Source of the DNA: Aliidiomarina soli
Lineage (GTDB): Bacteria; Pseudomonadota; Gammaproteobacteria; Enterobacterales; Alteromonadaceae
Direction: 5' to 3'
Length of the DNA stretch: 64,000 bases
NCBI RefSeq assembly: GCF_003986975.1
Contig: NZ_PIPO01000006.1
Location: 1 to 64,000 of the forward strand
The position numbers and the translations under genes were made by a program. The notes under the pieces are model-generated. The model did not search any database. It saw nothing but the letters and a program-made list of their open reading frames with translations, and was not told the origin of the DNA. Positions 44,003 to 51,769 of the stretch are shown here, piece by piece. Positions within the stretch are counted from its first letter, which is position 1. Each line of letters begins with the position of its first letter.

Positions 44003-45223
44003 ATGCGTATATCGACAAGCATGATGTACGACCGTGGCTTGAACTCGGTCACTGAACGCACATCGAAACTATTGAAAGTGCAGGATCAAATGGCGCGTGA
44101 AACTAAAATTCTGACGCCTGCCGATGACCCCGCCGGAAAAGCGCAGGCACTGTCGCTGACCGAGCGCATTGCACAGAACGATCAGTTTCGGAAAAATGCT
44201 GAATTGTTGCTAAATGATTTGCAGCGTCAGGAGTCGGTAATGTCGAATGTGACCGACTCACTGCACCGGGCTAAAGAACTGTTTGTACAGGCAGGTAATG
44301 GTGCATTGAGCCAGCAGGATCGCAAGTCGGTAGCGCTGGAACTTGAGGTTCTGCGCGACAATGTGCTGGATATGATGAACGCACAGAATGAAAACGGTGA
44401 CTACCTGTTCTCCGGCAGTCAGTCTGAAGTGCGTCCTTTTACCTTAGATCCGGTCACTGGTACTTATGAGTACAATGGTGATTCAAGCAACCGCAAGGTT
44501 CAGGTCACGGCGAATCAGCAATTGCAGTCGACATCATCGGGGGCAGAAGTATTTCAGCAGTCGCCAATGGAATTGATGGCCAGGGTTGGTAATTATACCG
44601 GTGCTATTACTGGTGGTAATACCTTTATTGCTGATCGGGGGGCCTGGGATACGTTCCACCAGGCCAACTACGACAAAGACAATGCGGCCAATAACGTCTA
44701 TCGGGTTGAGTTTAACGCTGGTAACTACGAAGTTCTGGATGCAGCGAATAACGTGCTGGATGCAGGGGCCTATACACCAGGCGATCCGGTTGTGTTTAAT
44801 GGCATGGAAATGCGGGTGCAGGGCACTCCGGCGGCTGGTGATGAGATTGAATTTCGGTTAAGTCAGCCAAAACAGAGCGCCGCCACCATGCTCAATGACA
44901 TGATCAATCTGTTGAATGACCCTAATGCGCTACAAGACGAACTGGGGCAGGGGATTGAGTTCTCGATTGCTAACCTTGATTCAGTCGAAACCTCGCTGGG
45001 TATAGCTCGGGCCAGAACCGGTAGCCGGATGAACAGTGCCGAGACCGCGGTTTTAACGAACACTGATTTTTCAATTGCAAATAAAGATACTCGGGCCAAA
45101 ATCCAGGATGTGGATTACGCTGAAGCGATGACTGAACTGACCAAGCAGGATACAGCGCTGCAGGCAGCTCAGGCGACCTTTACCCGAATTACCCGCCTAA
45201 GCTTATTTGACTATCTACGTTAA
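44003..45223 (+). CDS. flgL: Hook-filament junction protein FlgL (HAP3)
   Basis: FlgL is the second junction protein and shares the flagellin fold. The 406-aa product begins MRISTSMMYDRGLNSVTERTSKLLKVQ, has the N-terminal LTPADDPAGKAQAL motif and SGSQSEVRPF, and closes with DYAEAMTELTKQDTALQAAQATFTRITRLSLFDYL. It is exported with FlgN. It is co-transcribed with flgK and ends at a terminator before the flagellin genes. Confidence 0.95.
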   Translation: MRISTSMMYDRGLNSVTERTSKLLKVQDQMARETKILTPADDPAGKAQALSLTERIAQNDQFRKNAELLLNDLQRQESVMSNVTDSLHRAKELFVQAGNGALSQQDRKSVALELEVLRDNVLDMMNAQNENGDYLFSGSQSEVRPFTLDPVTGTYEYNGDSSNRKVQVTANQQLQSTSSGAEVFQQSPMELMARVGNYTGAITGGNTFIADRGAWDTFHQANYDKDNAANNVYRVEFNAGNYEVLDAANNVLDAGAYTPGDPVVFNGMEMRVQGTPAAGDEIEFRLSQPKQSAATMLNDMINLLNDPNALQDELGQGIEFSIANLDSVETSLGIARARTGSRMNSAETAVLTNTDFSIANKDTRAKIQDVDYAEAMTELTKQDTALQAAQATFTRITRLSLFDYLR

Positions 45224-45270
45224 TTGACTGACTCAGTGAGCTGCCATTAACGCAGCTCATGCAAACGAAA

Positions 45271-45310
45271 AGCCTGATACCGGCACTTGGCCGTTATCAG
45301 GCTTTTTTTA
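45271..45310 (+). terminator. Terminator of flgKL
   Basis: AGCCTGATA/TATCAGGCT stem with a 15-nt loop, then TTTTTTT. Confidence 0.92.
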
Positions 45311-45366
45311 TGGCCGCAAAATGAAGAGAATTTAGCCGCTGACGAATAAATAGATGAATAAATAGT

Positions 45367-45393
45367 TAAAGTTTTGCCAAAGGTGACCGTTAC
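45367..45393 (+). promoter_or_regulatory. FliA promoter of flagellin gene 1
   Basis: TAAAGTTT-N11-ACCGTTAC: perfect -35 block, 5/8 in the -10 block, correct spacing. Confidence 0.65.
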
Positions 45394-45458
45394 ATAAGTC
45401 AAGCAAGTCGACTTGCGTTTATTAACTAGATTGCCGAGGTTCGGCGAGGAGAAATACC

Positions 45459-46283
45459 ATGTCACTATATGTAAACACTAACGTATCATCGTTGAATGCT
45501 CAGCGTCAGTTAATGACTTCAGGTAACGGTCTTGACACTGCATTTGAGCGTCTTTCATCTGGCTACCGTATCAACAGCGCTGCTGACGATGCTGCCGGTC
45601 TGCAAATCACCAACCGCATGACATCGCAAATCAACGGCCTGAACATGGCTGTGCGTAACGCCAATGACGGTATCTCTGTAGCACAAACTGCTGAAGGTGC
45701 ATTGCAGGAAACTACCAACATGCTACAACGTATGCGTGAGCTGGTGGTTCAGGCTGATAACGGTATCAACAACGCGGAAGACCTGGCTGCAATCCAGCAG
45801 GAAATCGGTGAGTTGAATGACGAAATCGACCGTATCGCGGATACCACACAGTTTTCAGGTCGTAACATTCTGGACGGTACCTTTGCCGGGGTTGATTTCC
45901 TGGTTGGTTCACAAGGTCTGGCTGAAGAGAAAGTAACTATCGATATCCCGGCTCGTATGGGAGCGGCTGAATTAACATCAGCGACGGTCGATGTTGCGTT
46001 AAACGACTCAGACGTAGATTTAGCGTCTATTGACGCTGCGATTGAAAGCGTTGGCACACTTCGCTCTGAATTGGGTGCTAGCCAAAACCGTTTCCAGTCA
46101 ACCATTTCTAACCTGAGCAACATCTCTGAGAACGTATCAGCAGCTCGCTCACGGATTATGGATACTGACTTCGCAGCAGAAACTGCACAGCTGACTAAGT
46201 TCCAGATCACTCAGCAAGCCAGTACCAGCATCCTGGGACAAGCGAACCAGCGTCCTCAGGCAGCGTTGTCACTGCTGGGTTAA
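45459..46283 (+). CDS. fliC: Flagellin 1
   Basis: A 274-aa filament subunit. It has the conserved N-terminal D0/D1 part (MSLYVNTNVSSLNAQRQL; RLSSGYRINSAADDAAGLQI) and C-terminal part (SRIMDTDFAAETAQLTKFQITQQASTSILGQANQ, about 235-268), with only a ~75-residue variable middle and no large D2/D3. It is nearly identical to flagellins 2 and 3 in the terminal thirds. It has its own FliA promoter and terminator. Flagellins of this type are chaperoned by FliS, encoded at 53224. Confidence 0.97.
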   Translation: MSLYVNTNVSSLNAQRQLMTSGNGLDTAFERLSSGYRINSAADDAAGLQITNRMTSQINGLNMAVRNANDGISVAQTAEGALQETTNMLQRMRELVVQADNGINNAEDLAAIQQEIGELNDEIDRIADTTQFSGRNILDGTFAGVDFLVGSQGLAEEKVTIDIPARMGAAELTSATVDVALNDSDVDLASIDAAIESVGTLRSELGASQNRFQSTISNLSNISENVSAARSRIMDTDFAAETAQLTKFQITQQASTSILGQANQRPQAALSLLG

Positions 46284-46299
46284 TTCACTCCGAACGCTT

Positions 46300-46327
46300 A
46301 AAAAAGCCGGGCTTGCCCGGCTTTTTT
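46300..46327 (+). terminator. Terminator of flagellin gene 1
   Basis: AAAGCCGGGC/GCCCGGCTTT stem with a TT loop, then T's. Confidence 0.93.
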
Positions 46328-46416
46328 GTGTCCGTTACAAAAAAAACTTAAAACGCTATAGCCCTTGCATGTCAGTAGGTATAGCGATTTTCTAAATAAA
46401 AATAGCAAAGCCGGGT

Positions 46417-46443
46417 TAAAGTCTGCTGCCAAGTCGCCGTTAG
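46417..46443 (+). promoter_or_regulatory. FliA promoter of flagellin gene 2
   Basis: TAAAGTCT-N11-GCCGTTAG: 7/8 and 6/8 matches, correct spacing. Confidence 0.8.
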
Positions 46444-46503
46444 CAGGGGTAAGCATGGTGCGATGCGCCATTTAAAAAAGCGACAGCAAGCAGGAGTTTG
46501 ATT

Positions 46504-47328
46504 ATGTCTTTATATGTAAATACCAATGTTTCGTCACTGAACGCTCAGCGTCAGTTAATGACATCAGGCAATGGCCTGGACACCGCGTTTGAGCGTCTGT
46601 CTTCTGGCTCTCGCATTAACAGCGCAGCTGACGATGCCGCCGGTCTGCAGATCACCAACCGGATGACTTCTCAGATCAATGGTCTGAACATGGCGGTACG
46701 TAACGCCAATGACGGTATCTCAGTAGCACAAACTGCTGAAGGTGCATTGCAAGAAACCACCAACATGCTGCAGCGTATGCGAGAGCTGGTGGTGCAGGCT
46801 GATAACGGAGTTAATAACGCGGAAGATCTGACAGCAATTCAGCAGGAAATTGGCGAGCTCAACGATGAGATTGACCGTATCGCTGATACCACTCAGTTCT
46901 CAGGCCGCAATATTCTTGATGGAACCTTTACCGACGTTGACTTTCTGGTCGGTAGCCAGGGGCTGGCTGACGAAAAAGTCACTATTGATATCGCAGCGCG
47001 AATGGGTGCAGCAGAACTTACCTCAGGTACAGTGGATGTAACCGTGAACGATTCTGAAACGGATCTGGGTGCAATTGATGCAGCGATTGAAACAGTGGGT
47101 ACCACGCGTTCAGAACTGGGTGCTTCACAGAACCGTTTTCAGTCAACCATTTCTAACCTGAGCAACATCTCTGAAAACGTATCAGCAGCTCGTTCACGGA
47201 TCATGGATACGGACTATGCTGCAGAAACTGCACAGCTGACCAAGTTCCAGATCACTCAGCAGGCCAGTACCAGCATTTTGGGTCAGGCAAACCAACGTCC
47301 TCAGGCCGCGTTGTCACTGCTGGGTTAA
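46504..47328 (+). CDS. fliC: Flagellin 2
   Basis: A 274-aa flagellin starting at ATG 46504 (MSLYVNTN); the two codons before it are in frame but the AGGAG site fits this start. Sequence is almost the same as flagellin 1 outside residues ~140-215, where T/A/D substitutions cluster (GTVDVTVNDSETDLGAIDAAIETVG). It has its own FliA promoter and terminator. It is probably a filament subunit, interchangeable with or spatially ordered relative to the other four. Confidence 0.97.
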   Translation: MSLYVNTNVSSLNAQRQLMTSGNGLDTAFERLSSGSRINSAADDAAGLQITNRMTSQINGLNMAVRNANDGISVAQTAEGALQETTNMLQRMRELVVQADNGVNNAEDLTAIQQEIGELNDEIDRIADTTQFSGRNILDGTFTDVDFLVGSQGLADEKVTIDIAARMGAAELTSGTVDVTVNDSETDLGAIDAAIETVGTTRSELGASQNRFQSTISNLSNISENVSAARSRIMDTDYAAETAQLTKFQITQQASTSILGQANQRPQAALSLLG

Positions 47329-47389
47329 GTGCCCGCCTTCAACAACGGTTGGCCCGGAGGGGCGCTGGGCCAGCTGTTGTTACTCTGCA

Positions 47390-47415
47390 AAACCAGGCGA
47401 AAGCCTGGTTTTCTT
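47390..47415 (+). terminator. Terminator of flagellin gene 2
   Basis: AACCAGGC-GAAA-GCCTGGTT hairpin followed by TTCTTG. A second hairpin (ACAAC..GGCCC / GGGCC..GTTGT, 47341-47381) lies between it and the stop. Confidence 0.8.
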
Positions 47416-47465
47416 GTATCTGGACGGCGTTATCAGGCGAAAGCAATAAAAATAGCAATTTCTGC

Positions 47466-47492
47466 TAAAGAAAAAAATCATCCCTCCGATAA
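47466..47492 (+). promoter_or_regulatory. FliA promoter of flagellin gene 3
   Basis: TAAAGAAA-N11-TCCGATAA: 6/8 and 7/8 matches, correct spacing. Confidence 0.8.
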
Positions 47493-47588
47493 CTTAAGTA
47501 ACCAAGGCGCACTGCAGACAAGGCATTGACGCTTTAACTAACAATGAAACAAGCGGCTAAAGAAAGTCGACTATAAAGGAGACGCCCC

Positions 47589-48416
47589 ATGTCTTTATAT
47601 GTAAATACCAACGTATCATCTTTGAATGCTCAACGTCAGTTAATGACTTCAGGTAACGGTCTTGACACTGCATTTGAGCGTCTTTCATCTGGCTACCGTA
47701 TCAACAGCGCTGCTGACGATGCTGCCGGTCTGCAAATCACCAACCGCATGACGTCGCAAATCAACGGCCTGAACATGGCTGTGCGTAACGCCAATGACGG
47801 TATCTCAGTAGCACAAACTGCTGAAGGTGCGTTGCAGGAAAGCACTAATATGATGCAACGGATGCGAGAGCTGGTTATCCAGGCAGATAACGGGATTAAC
47901 AATGATGAAGATCTCGCTGCTATTAACCAGGAATTGGTTGAGTTGCAGGATGAAATCGACCGTATCGCGGATACCACACAGTTCTCTGGCCGCAACATTC
48001 TTGATGGTTCTTTTACCGCAGTAGATTTCCTGGTTGGTAGCCAGGGCTTAGCGGAAGAAAAGGTTACTATCGATATTCCTGACCGCATGGGCTCAGCAGA
48101 GTTGTTTGGTGGCGCGGTAGGTGTTGCTGCAGGATTCGACGCTGAAACGGTATTAGGCCAAATTGATGCCGGTATTGAAAACGTGGGTGAATTGCGTTCA
48201 GAACTGGGTGCTAGCCAAAACCGTTTCCAGTCAACGATTTCTAACCTGAGCAATATCTCTGAAAACGTATCAGCCGCTCGCTCACGTATTATGGATACTG
48301 ACTTTGCAGCGGAAACTGCTCAGCTGACTAAGTTCCAGATTACGCAGCAAGCCAGCACCAGTATTCTTGGACAGGCGAACCAGCGTCCTCAAGCGGCACT
48401 CTCGCTACTGGGCTAA
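47589..48416 (+). CDS. fliC: Flagellin 3
   Basis: A 275-aa flagellin with the same D0/D1 ends. Its first ~90 codons are nearly identical at the DNA level to flagellin 1, suggesting gene conversion. The middle (about 115-200) is distinct (LVELQDEIDRIADT; FGGAVGVAAGFDAETVLGQIDAGIENVG). AAAGGAG lies 8 bases before the ATG. It has its own FliA promoter and a terminator about 105 bases after the stop, giving an unusually long 3' UTR. Confidence 0.97.
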   Translation: MSLYVNTNVSSLNAQRQLMTSGNGLDTAFERLSSGYRINSAADDAAGLQITNRMTSQINGLNMAVRNANDGISVAQTAEGALQESTNMMQRMRELVIQADNGINNDEDLAAINQELVELQDEIDRIADTTQFSGRNILDGSFTAVDFLVGSQGLAEEKVTIDIPDRMGSAELFGGAVGVAAGFDAETVLGQIDAGIENVGELRSELGASQNRFQSTISNLSNISENVSAARSRIMDTDFAAETAQLTKFQITQQASTSILGQANQRPQAALSLLG

Positions 48417-48520
48417 TCCAACTTCCAGCGCTCCTGGCTTTGCCAGCTGCGCGGGGGAAAGAGCCAGCCACTCAGGGAAAGGGGAATTTGGGGCACCCTG
48501 TTTGGCTGGCAGACCTCATC

Positions 48521-48548
48521 AAAAACCAGGCTTTTGCCTGGTTTTTTC
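48521..48548 (+). terminator. Terminator of flagellin gene 3
   Basis: AAAACCAGGC-TTTT-GCCTGGTTTT hairpin with further T's. The 48417-48520 leader to it holds no ORF I can support. Confidence 0.88.
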
Positions 48549-48676
48549 TTATCCGGATTTCCATTTTTTCGTTATACCTGGCTTTATTTCACCTTTTTTT
48601 ATGCCTCTGTAAGCCCCGTGCGCTATGGGGCTTTAAAGGAAAATACGTTTTTTTCAAAAAAAACGTAAAATAATCC

Positions 48677-48703
48677 TAAAGGTTCTTTCTCCAAGGCCGA
48701 AAC
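48677..48703 (+). promoter_or_regulatory. FliA promoter of flagellin gene 4
   Basis: TAAAGGTT-N11-GCCGAAAC: 7/8 and 6/8 matches, correct spacing. The rest of the 48417-48793 gap shows nothing else. Confidence 0.8.
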
Positions 48704-48793
48704 CCTTGATGTAGGGGAAGGTTTTGTCACTTGTGGTTGGGTGGCATAACACAATAACTAGGCAACAGGTGAAAACCTGTAAAGGAGAATAGT

Positions 48794-49618
48794 ATGTCAC
48801 TATACGTGAATACGAACGTGTCGTCTTTGAACGCACAACGTCAACTTATGACTTCAGGCAGCGGCCTGGATACCGCTTTCGAGCGTCTTTCATCTGGCTT
48901 CCGTATCAACAGCGCTGCTGATGACGCGGCAGGTCTGCAAATCACTAACCGTATGACCTCGCAAATCAATGGCCTGAACATGGCTGTTCGTAACGCGAAC
49001 GACGGTATCTCTGTTGCACAAACCGCTGAAGGCGCCATGCAGGAATCTTCAAACATGTTGCAACGTATGCGTGAACTGGTTGTTCAGGCAGACAACGGTA
49101 TCAACAACGACGAAGATCTGGCGGCTATCAACCAAGAAATTGGTGAGCTGGTTGACGAAATCGATCGTATCGCTGGTACTACTCAGTTTTCTGGTCAGAA
49201 CCTGTTAGACGGTAACTTTGACGCTGACTTCCTGGTTGGTTCACAAGGTTTAGCTGACGAGAAAGTAGGTATCGCGATTGGTAACATGGACGCGCTTACT
49301 CTGGGTGTTGACGCTGCAACTATCACCGTAGCAGCTGGCTTCGACTCAGAAGCTTTCTTAACTGCCATTGATGGCGCTATCGAAACTGTAGGTACAGCAC
49401 GTTCTGAACTGGGTGCCACTCAGAACCGTTTCCAGTCTACTATTTCTAACTTAAGCAACATCTCTGAAAACGTTTCTGGTGCTCGTTCACGCATCATGGA
49501 CACTGACTTTGCTGCAGAAACTGCGAACTTAACTAAGTTCCAGATCACTCAGCAAGCAAGTACTGCTATCTTGGGTCAAGCGAACGCTCGTCCTCAAGCG
49601 GCATTGTCACTGCTGTAA
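48794..49618 (+). CDS. fliC: Flagellin 4
   Basis: A 274-aa flagellin, with standard terminal regions and a distinct middle (GNMDALTLGVDAATITVAAGFDSEAFLTAIDGAIETVG). It ends ...LSLL without the final Gly of the others. DNA in the terminal parts has more T-ending and abundant-tRNA-type codons (GTT, GCT, AAC, CGT) than the neighbours, a pattern seen in very highly expressed genes. It may therefore be the major filament subunit; this is inference. AAAGGAGAA precedes the ATG. It has its own FliA promoter and terminator. Confidence 0.97.
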   Translation: MSLYVNTNVSSLNAQRQLMTSGSGLDTAFERLSSGFRINSAADDAAGLQITNRMTSQINGLNMAVRNANDGISVAQTAEGAMQESSNMLQRMRELVVQADNGINNDEDLAAINQEIGELVDEIDRIAGTTQFSGQNLLDGNFDADFLVGSQGLADEKVGIAIGNMDALTLGVDAATITVAAGFDSEAFLTAIDGAIETVGTARSELGATQNRFQSTISNLSNISENVSGARSRIMDTDFAAETANLTKFQITQQASTAILGQANARPQAALSLL

Positions 49619-49650
49619 TTCCATACCCCTACTTACAGCCAGTAACGCAG

Positions 49651-49676
49651 AAGCCAGGCATATGCCTGGCTTTTGT
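49651..49676 (+). terminator. Terminator of flagellin gene 4
   Basis: AAGCCAGGCA/TGCCTGGCTT perfect stem, then TTTT. Confidence 0.93.
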
Positions 49677-49742
49677 TATTTCTGCGGCTGAATAATTTGA
49701 CTGAGCTGGAAGCCAATTAAGAGAAATTGGTGAACGCAGGGC

Positions 49743-49897
49743 AAAAAAAGAGTCGACTGAACTGGAAAAGGAGGTTGTAGGGGGGCATCCAGTTCAGCCG
49801 ACAGACAGTCATTGTGAAAGAACCGGCCGAGTTGGAAAAGGAGGTTGTAGGGGGGCATCCAACTCAGCCGGCAGACAGTCGTTAAACCGTTTCACGA
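49743..49897 (-). ncRNA. Candidate sigma-54-dependent sRNA with two anti-Shine-Dalgarno hairpin loops
   Basis: Read on the minus strand, the region contains a 70-nt unit twice. Each unit starts GACTGTCTGyCGGCTGA and forms a 13-14-bp stem around an identical 23-nt loop (ATGCCCCCCTACAACC, then TCCTTTT). The distal hairpin spans 49823-49871 and the proximal one 49752-49802. Loop-closing stem bases differ in a paired way: GAGTTGG/CCAACTC in one, GAACTGG/CCAGTTC in the other. Seven U's (49743-49749) directly follow the second stem, as in an intrinsic terminator. A near-consensus -24/-12 promoter lies about 10 bases before the predicted 5' end. The loops expose CCUCCUUU, complementary to AAAGGAG(G) ribosome sites such as those before flagellins 3 and 4. 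No RNA family is recognised. A 60-codon minus ORF across it is probably chance. Confidence 0.65.
49752..49871 (-). repeat. Tandem hairpin repeat, 70-nt period
   Basis: Two hairpins have identical 23-nt loops (49766-49788, 49836-49858) and diverged but paired stems. Each stem has one mismatch, at different places. The flanking CAGACAGTC (plus strand) is conserved on the same side of both. Confidence 0.85.
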
Positions 49898-49906
49898 TTA
49901 GGATAA

Positions 49907-49922
49907 TGCAGAGCTTGTGCCA
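49907..49922 (-). promoter_or_regulatory. Sigma-54 promoter facing the tandem-hairpin RNA
   Basis: On the minus strand TGGCACAAGCTCTGCA has perfect TGGCAC and TGCA blocks and the exact 12-base GG/GC step. It closely resembles the flgF promoter. The predicted start is near 49897. Confidence 0.75.
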
Positions 49923-49962
49923 ACTTTTTTAAAATCCTGATAAATAATGCAGATAGCTAAAA

Positions 49963-50102
49963 AAATGGCCGCTCAGCCGGTCTATTCACCAGCCTGACCC
50001 TGTTAGTGAACGCTTTAACGACTAAAAGACCCCTGATTATTTCGGCAAAGCACTGGCTCTGGAATCGCCCAAAGGAATGAATTCGCCTGAGGGCGGCCAT
50101 TT
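49963..50102. repeat. Long-range inverted repeat before flagellin gene 5
   Basis: AAATGGCCGCTCAG (49963-49976) pairs with CTGAGGGCGGCCATTT (50087-50102), apart from a 2-base bulge, enclosing about 110 bases. I see no protein gene in the 49923-50198 interval; a minus-strand ORF here reads as chance sequence. Confidence 0.5.
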
Positions 50103-50198
50103 CTCGCCAGAGCGGCGAACTTTGCCGCTTTACGGCAGAGCCATGCGCGTCAATTTGCATAGTTTAGAATAAATTAATGTAGAAAGCACAAAAATCAC

Positions 50199-50225
50199 TC
50201 AAGCTTCATTTAGTTCAGCCGATAA
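50199..50225 (+). promoter_or_regulatory. FliA promoter of flagellin gene 5
   Basis: TCAAGCTT-N11-GCCGATAA: perfect -10 block, 6/8 -35 block, correct spacing. Confidence 0.88.
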
Positions 50226-50309
50226 CTAACTGAGGTGGGGTAGTCCGTGTCATGTTTTGCGGGCTAAACAGGTTGTAGATCGGGCTTTGCCCGTTTATTG
50301 AGGTGTCGT

Positions 50310-51152
50310 ATGGCACTCTATGTAAATACCAATATTGCGTCATTGACCGCGCAGCGTCAGCTAATGACGTCGTCGTTTGGGTTAAACCAGACGTTCCAGC
50401 GTTTGTCATCGGGTTTTCGGATCAATAGTGCGGCCGATGACGCAGCCGGATTGCAAATAAGCACCCGGATGACGTCGCAGATAACTGGTTTGAACCAGGC
50501 AGTTCGCAATGCCAATGACGGTATTTCGGTGGCGCAGGTAGCAGAAGGGGCGATGCAGGAAGTCGGCAACATGCTACAACGCATGCGCGAACTGGTTATT
50601 CAGTCAGACAACGGCATCAACGCCGCGGAAGACAAAGTGGCGATTCAGCGTGAGATTACCGCTTTACAGACAGAAGTGGATCGCATCGCAGAGACCACGG
50701 CGTTTTCCGGACGAAAACTGCTGGACGGCAGTCTTGCCACCGACGGACTGAATTTTTTAGTCGGTTCAACTGGGCATGCGGCTGAGCGGATTAGCCTGAC
50801 TATTGCTGGCGCAAGCACCACGGATCTGGCTATTACCCAGACTGAAGTTGACGTGCGCGAAGGGTCAGGACTGTCGGCCGAGGATATGCTGCAGTCACTG
50901 GATAACGCCATTCGAGACCTTGGCCGCTCACGTTCTGGTCTTGGGGCGAAACAGAACCGGATGCAGTCAACGGTTGCGAACTTAAGCAATGTAGTAGAGA
51001 ACGTCAGTGCTGCCCGGTCGCGGATTATGGATACGGATTTTGCCGCAGAAACGGCAAAACTTGTCCGCTTTCAGATCATGCAACAGGCAACTATTGCCAT
51101 CCTCGGCCAGGCAAACCAGAGTCCATCGTTGGTTTTGTCACTTTTAGGGTAG
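50310..51152 (+). CDS. fliC: Flagellin 5 (divergent)
   Basis: A 280-aa flagellin starting at ATG 50310 (MALYVNTN) with GAGGTG upstream. D0/D1 motifs are present (RLSSGFRINSAADDAAGLQI; SRIMDTDFAAETAKLVRFQIMQQATIAILGQANQ), but it differs from the other four at many positions (TAQRQLMTSSFGLNQTFQ, FSGRKLLDGSLATDGLNFLVGSTGHAAERISLTIAG). The C-terminus is LVLSLLG. Codon use is less biased than in flagellin 4, suggesting lower expression. Specialised filament positions are known for minor flagellins in polar filaments. It is separated from the others by the sRNA region and has a strong FliA promoter. Confidence 0.95.
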   Translation: MALYVNTNIASLTAQRQLMTSSFGLNQTFQRLSSGFRINSAADDAAGLQISTRMTSQITGLNQAVRNANDGISVAQVAEGAMQEVGNMLQRMRELVIQSDNGINAAEDKVAIQREITALQTEVDRIAETTAFSGRKLLDGSLATDGLNFLVGSTGHAAERISLTIAGASTTDLAITQTEVDVREGSGLSAEDMLQSLDNAIRDLGRSRSGLGAKQNRMQSTVANLSNVVENVSAARSRIMDTDFAAETAKLVRFQIMQQATIAILGQANQSPSLVLSLLG

Positions 51153-51195
51153 TGTGGATAGCAGACCAGGCTGGTGAAAAAATAGACTTTAGGGT

Positions 51196-51223
51196 TAAAG
51201 TAAAACGGTGAACTGGCCGATAG
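51196..51223 (+). promoter_or_regulatory. Candidate FliA promoter of flaG-fliD
   Basis: TAAAGTAA then GCCGATAG with a 12-base gap (one longer than usual). Block matches are 6/8 and 7/8. Confidence 0.65.
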
Positions 51224-51288
51224 TTATATAGGGGCATACCTGAATAAGCTGTACAGGTAGCAAAAAAAGGTAGGTTGGAGAGTAGGTT

Positions 51289-51738
51289 ATGAGTATAGAA
51301 TCGATGAATTCAGACTCACTGCCACGTATAGACAGCAGTGAGCAAAACCGGACTCAGGCGCAGCAGACACAGGCGCAGGAAGCGAACGAATTGAATCCGC
51401 GTACGATAGACAGCGTACGCGAGGCCATTCGGGAGCAGCGCACAGAAAATTCAGAGCAGCGTGAAATGAGTCAGGACGAATTGTTAAAAACAGCAGAACA
51501 ATTTGTCGAAGTGGCGCAAACTTTGAATAGAGAACTGCAGTTTTCGGTGAACAAAGACATTGACGAAACCGTGATTACGGTGATTGACCGCAATACGGGT
51601 GAAACCGTAAGGCAGATTCCGTCTGAAGAAATTGTGCGCTTAGCAGAGCGGGTGCGGGAACTTAGTGCCAGTCAGGGGCAAAGTACCCAACCTGAAATTG
51701 ACAGCGCGACAGGCTTTCTAGTCGATAGCCTGGTTTAA
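51289..51738 (+). CDS. flaG: Flagellar protein FlaG
   Basis: FlaG is a small cytoplasmic protein that influences polar filament length. The 149-aa product has a Gln/Glu-rich, low-complexity N-half (1-65) and the conserved FlaG domain (about 75-130; LQFSVNKDIDETVITVIDRNTGETVRQIPSEEIVRLAERVREL). Gene order flagellin-flaG-fliD-fliS matches Vibrio and Pseudomonas polar clusters. It follows flagellin 5 and is probably co-transcribed with fliD, 31 bases downstream. Confidence 0.93.
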   Translation: MSIESMNSDSLPRIDSSEQNRTQAQQTQAQEANELNPRTIDSVREAIREQRTENSEQREMSQDELLKTAEQFVEVAQTLNRELQFSVNKDIDETVITVIDRNTGETVRQIPSEEIVRLAERVRELSASQGQSTQPEIDSATGFLVDSLV

Positions 51739-51769
51739 TGTATTTGAAATATAAAAGGGAGATTTTCCC

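Noticed and set aside
49676-49858. Minus-strand ORF of 60 codons across the tandem hairpins
   Set aside because: It starts inside a hairpin loop, has no ribosome site and runs past the U7 tract; the repeat structure explains the region better.
49957-50160. Minus-strand ORF of 67 codons before flagellin gene 5
   Set aside because: No ribosome site, no protein-like pattern, and it overlaps an inverted repeat.
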